From positions 1,488,001 to 1,552,000 of the forward strand of contig NZ_CP017718.1 in NCBI RefSeq assembly GCF_001854405.1: DNA of 64,000 bases, read 5' to 3'. A program made the position numbers and the translations under genes. Source of the DNA: Hyphomonas sp. Mor2. GTDB lineage: Bacteria > Pseudomonadota > Alphaproteobacteria > Caulobacterales > Hyphomonadaceae. The notes beneath the pieces are model-generated. The model had not been told where the DNA came from and did not search any database. It saw only the letters and a program-made list of their open reading frames with translations. Numbering within the stretch: position 1 is the first letter of the stretch; each line of letters starts with the position of its first letter. Below are positions 62,960 through 64,000 of the stretch, piece by piece.

Positions 62960-63529
62960 ATGAACACCGTTGCCCACGTGATCGTCGCCTGCGCCGCGCT
63001 CAGTCGACCCGACGCGCCCCGGCGGAATCTGGCAGTGGTTGCAGGCGCGCTGATCCCCGACGCCTCCATGTTCGTGTTCTTTGCCTGGAGCCGATTGAAT
63101 GGCTGGAGCGGGGATGAGACCTGGAATGTTCGATACTGGATGGAGCCGTGGCAGACATTGGGAGCGGTCTCAAATTCCTTCGTCCTGTTTACGGCATTGC
63201 TGGCACTGAGTGTATGGCGCAAGTGGCCCGTATTGACCGCCGCGGCGATCGCCGCTCTGTTGCATATCGCGCTGGACTTTCCCCTGCATGCAGATGATGC
63301 GCACCGCCATTTCTGGCCCGTGAGCGATTGGCGATTTCAGTCGCCAGTCTCCTATTGGGACCCGGCTGCCAACGGCCTGATCGGCAATATGATCGAAACA
63401 GCGACCGTACTCGGCGCCACGATCCTCCTGTGGCGGCGCTTCCAGGGCATGAAGACCAGAATCGCGCTCGCGCTGCTCCTCGCCCTGCAGGTCGCAGCCT
63501 TGGTGGCCTGGCTCAGTTGGGCGGGCTAG
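62960..63529 (+). CDS. Small polytopic membrane protein with His/Asp motif
   Basis: From ATG 62960 the protein has 189 residues (MNTVAHVIVACAALSRPDAPRRNLAVVAGALIPDASMFVFFAW). It has about four membrane helices and the motifs NxxxH near the start, GALIPD in the first helix and ALLHIALDFPLHADDAHRHFWP in the middle. This resembles the YdjM/DUF457 (membrane-bound metal-dependent hydrolase-like) pattern of H...PD...HxxxD. Database records often label such proteins as cobalamin biosynthesis protein CobQ, which I think is wrong. The last 17 bases overlap the convergent DUF1579-like gene. Confidence 0.7.
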   Translation: MNTVAHVIVACAALSRPDAPRRNLAVVAGALIPDASMFVFFAWSRLNGWSGDETWNVRYWMEPWQTLGAVSNSFVLFTALLALSVWRKWPVLTAAAIAALLHIALDFPLHADDAHRHFWPVSDWRFQSPVSYWDPAANGLIGNMIETATVLGATILLWRRFQGMKTRIALALLLALQVAALVAWLSWAG

Positions 63530-64000
63530 ACGCGTCCTCTGTTTCGGCCTCCTGACGCGTATATGTCCCGGTAAACCAGGGCGCCCAGGTTTCGGTTTCG
63601 GCATTGTATTGTTCAAAATGCTGGGTGACCGTGCCATCCTCGTTGAGCGTCCATTCGCCCGTAAACGGGGCTGTCTGGGGCGTGCCATGATAGGTAATGG
63701 TTCCGACCAGCTTCATGGACCCGGACTCGGTCAGACCGCCCTCATAATCGATCAGCGCCCCCGCGCTGACCCAGACCTGACGCCATTTTTCGGTGTCCGG
63801 ATTGTAGTAATTATAGCTCTGTCCCGTCGTCCCGCCTGCCGAGGTCCAGGTCTCCAGGAGCAGGCAGCCACCTTCTTCGCGGGTAATGGAATTATTGCCA
63901 GCAAACTGTCCATTTGGCGCCGTGACACGCCAGTCGCCGACCCAGAAATCAAACTGATGATAGGCGTCGCTCTGGCAGGGCGGCGGCGGTGGGGGTGGCG
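63513..64000 (-). CDS. DUF1579-like protein, 5' end cut off by the window
   Basis: The minus-strand frame is open from the window edge to the stop at 63513, over at least 161 codons. Its visible N-terminal part is a run of seven prolines, then CQSDAYHQFDFWVGDWRVT. The chain goes on through GCLLLETWTSAG, SYNYYNPDTEKWRQVWV and GEWTLNEDGTVTQHFEQYNAETETWAPWFTGTY. The FDFWVGDW start and repeated Trp-rich strands are typical of DUF1579-like lipocalin-type barrels. The Pro run and preceding (unseen) part suggest a secreted or lipoprotein precursor. A Met at 63716 is internal. Function unknown. Confidence 0.75.
   Translation of the reverse strand, partial: PPPPPPPCQSDAYHQFDFWVGDWRVTAPNGQFAGNNSITREEGGCLLLETWTSAGGTTGQSYNYYNPDTEKWRQVWVSAGALIDYEGGLTESGSMKLVGTITYHGTPQTAPFTGEWTLNEDGTVTQHFEQYNAETETWAPWFTGTYTRQEAETEDASSPPN

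Noticed and set aside
62960-63529. Label of cobalamin biosynthesis protein CobQ for the small membrane protein
   Set aside because: CobQ is a soluble amidotransferase of about 480 residues; this is a small polytopic membrane protein with no P-loop or amidotransferase motif.
1-64000. Search for CRISPR arrays, tRNA/rRNA genes, insertion sequences, integrases and prophage genes
   Set aside because: No regularly spaced repeats, cloverleaf-like sequences, rRNA segments, transposase or integrase signatures were seen; intergenic space is too small for most of these.

Overview
This 64 kb window is a chromosomal segment of an alphaproteobacterium, most probably a member of the Caulobacterales/Hyphomonadaceae type. 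The gene order trpDC - lexA - comEC - gltX - gltA - lpxB/lpxI/lpxA/lpxD - ompH - bamA - rseP - dxr - cdsA - uppS - frr - pyrH - tsf - rpsB - dnaE - lolD/lolC - proS is, from what I know of such genomes, the Caulobacter-type arrangement. The short proline-tRNA ligase, the GAAC-N7-GAAC-like SOS box and the LpxI route to lipid A agree with this. The genus is an inference. I see no rRNA, tRNA, CRISPR array, insertion sequence, integrase or phage gene. No gene-free gap exceeds about 260 bases.

Region 1 (1-32100) is the conserved core. trpE (cut by the left edge) and trpG are followed by a reversed dihydrofolate-reductase-like gene, then trpD-trpC-GNAT-lexA. comEC diverges from gltX-gltA. A long leftward series then covers dnaE, rpsB-tsf, pyrH-frr-uppS-cdsA-dxr-rseP-bamA-ompH-lpxD-lpxA-lpxI-lpxB. 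It joins translation factors, isoprenoid and phospholipid synthesis, outer-membrane protein assembly and lipid A synthesis. Many of these genes overlap by 4 bases (ATGA, GTGA or TTGA), which implies translational coupling. lolDC and proS lie upstream of dnaE on the same strand. Two features expected from the usual gene order are missing: fabZ between lpxD and lpxA, and moaC/moeA between trpC and lexA.

Region 2 (32100-47000) is accessory. It holds a membrane-bound AraC-type regulator with a sterol desaturase/fatty acid hydroxylase, a membrane-anchored sulfatase, a class III cyclase with a TolB-like domain and TPRs, and a catabolic-looking leftward cluster (alpha/beta hydrolase, MFS transporter, two VOC proteins, a double-bond reductase). 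It also holds the most striking gene of the window, a 1549-residue protein that joins a cytochrome P450, a four- or five-helix membrane block and a DyP-type peroxidase, so two different heme enzymes sit in one chain.

Region 3 (47000-53400) is a divergent redox cluster in which three separate proteins carry a complete Rieske [2Fe-2S] motif. One is fused to a thiamine-diphosphate enzyme, one to an FMN/[3Fe-4S] glutamate-synthase-type domain and one to a ferric-reductase-like membrane domain. Two very small membrane proteins, a DUF1622 membrane protein and an unrecognised cysteine-rich anchored protein accompany them. I regard this cluster and the P450-DyP fusion as the best candidates for an undescribed system.

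Region 4 (53400-64000) holds an unrecognised pair (anchored VWA-like protein plus four-helix coiled-coil membrane protein), a zeta-toxin-like kinase with its antitoxin and a probable operator palindrome, guaA, an RsmB-type rRNA methyltransferase, a beta-propeller protein preceded by nested inverted repeats, RidA, MAPEG and small membrane proteins. A DUF1579-like lipoprotein or secreted protein is cut by the right edge.
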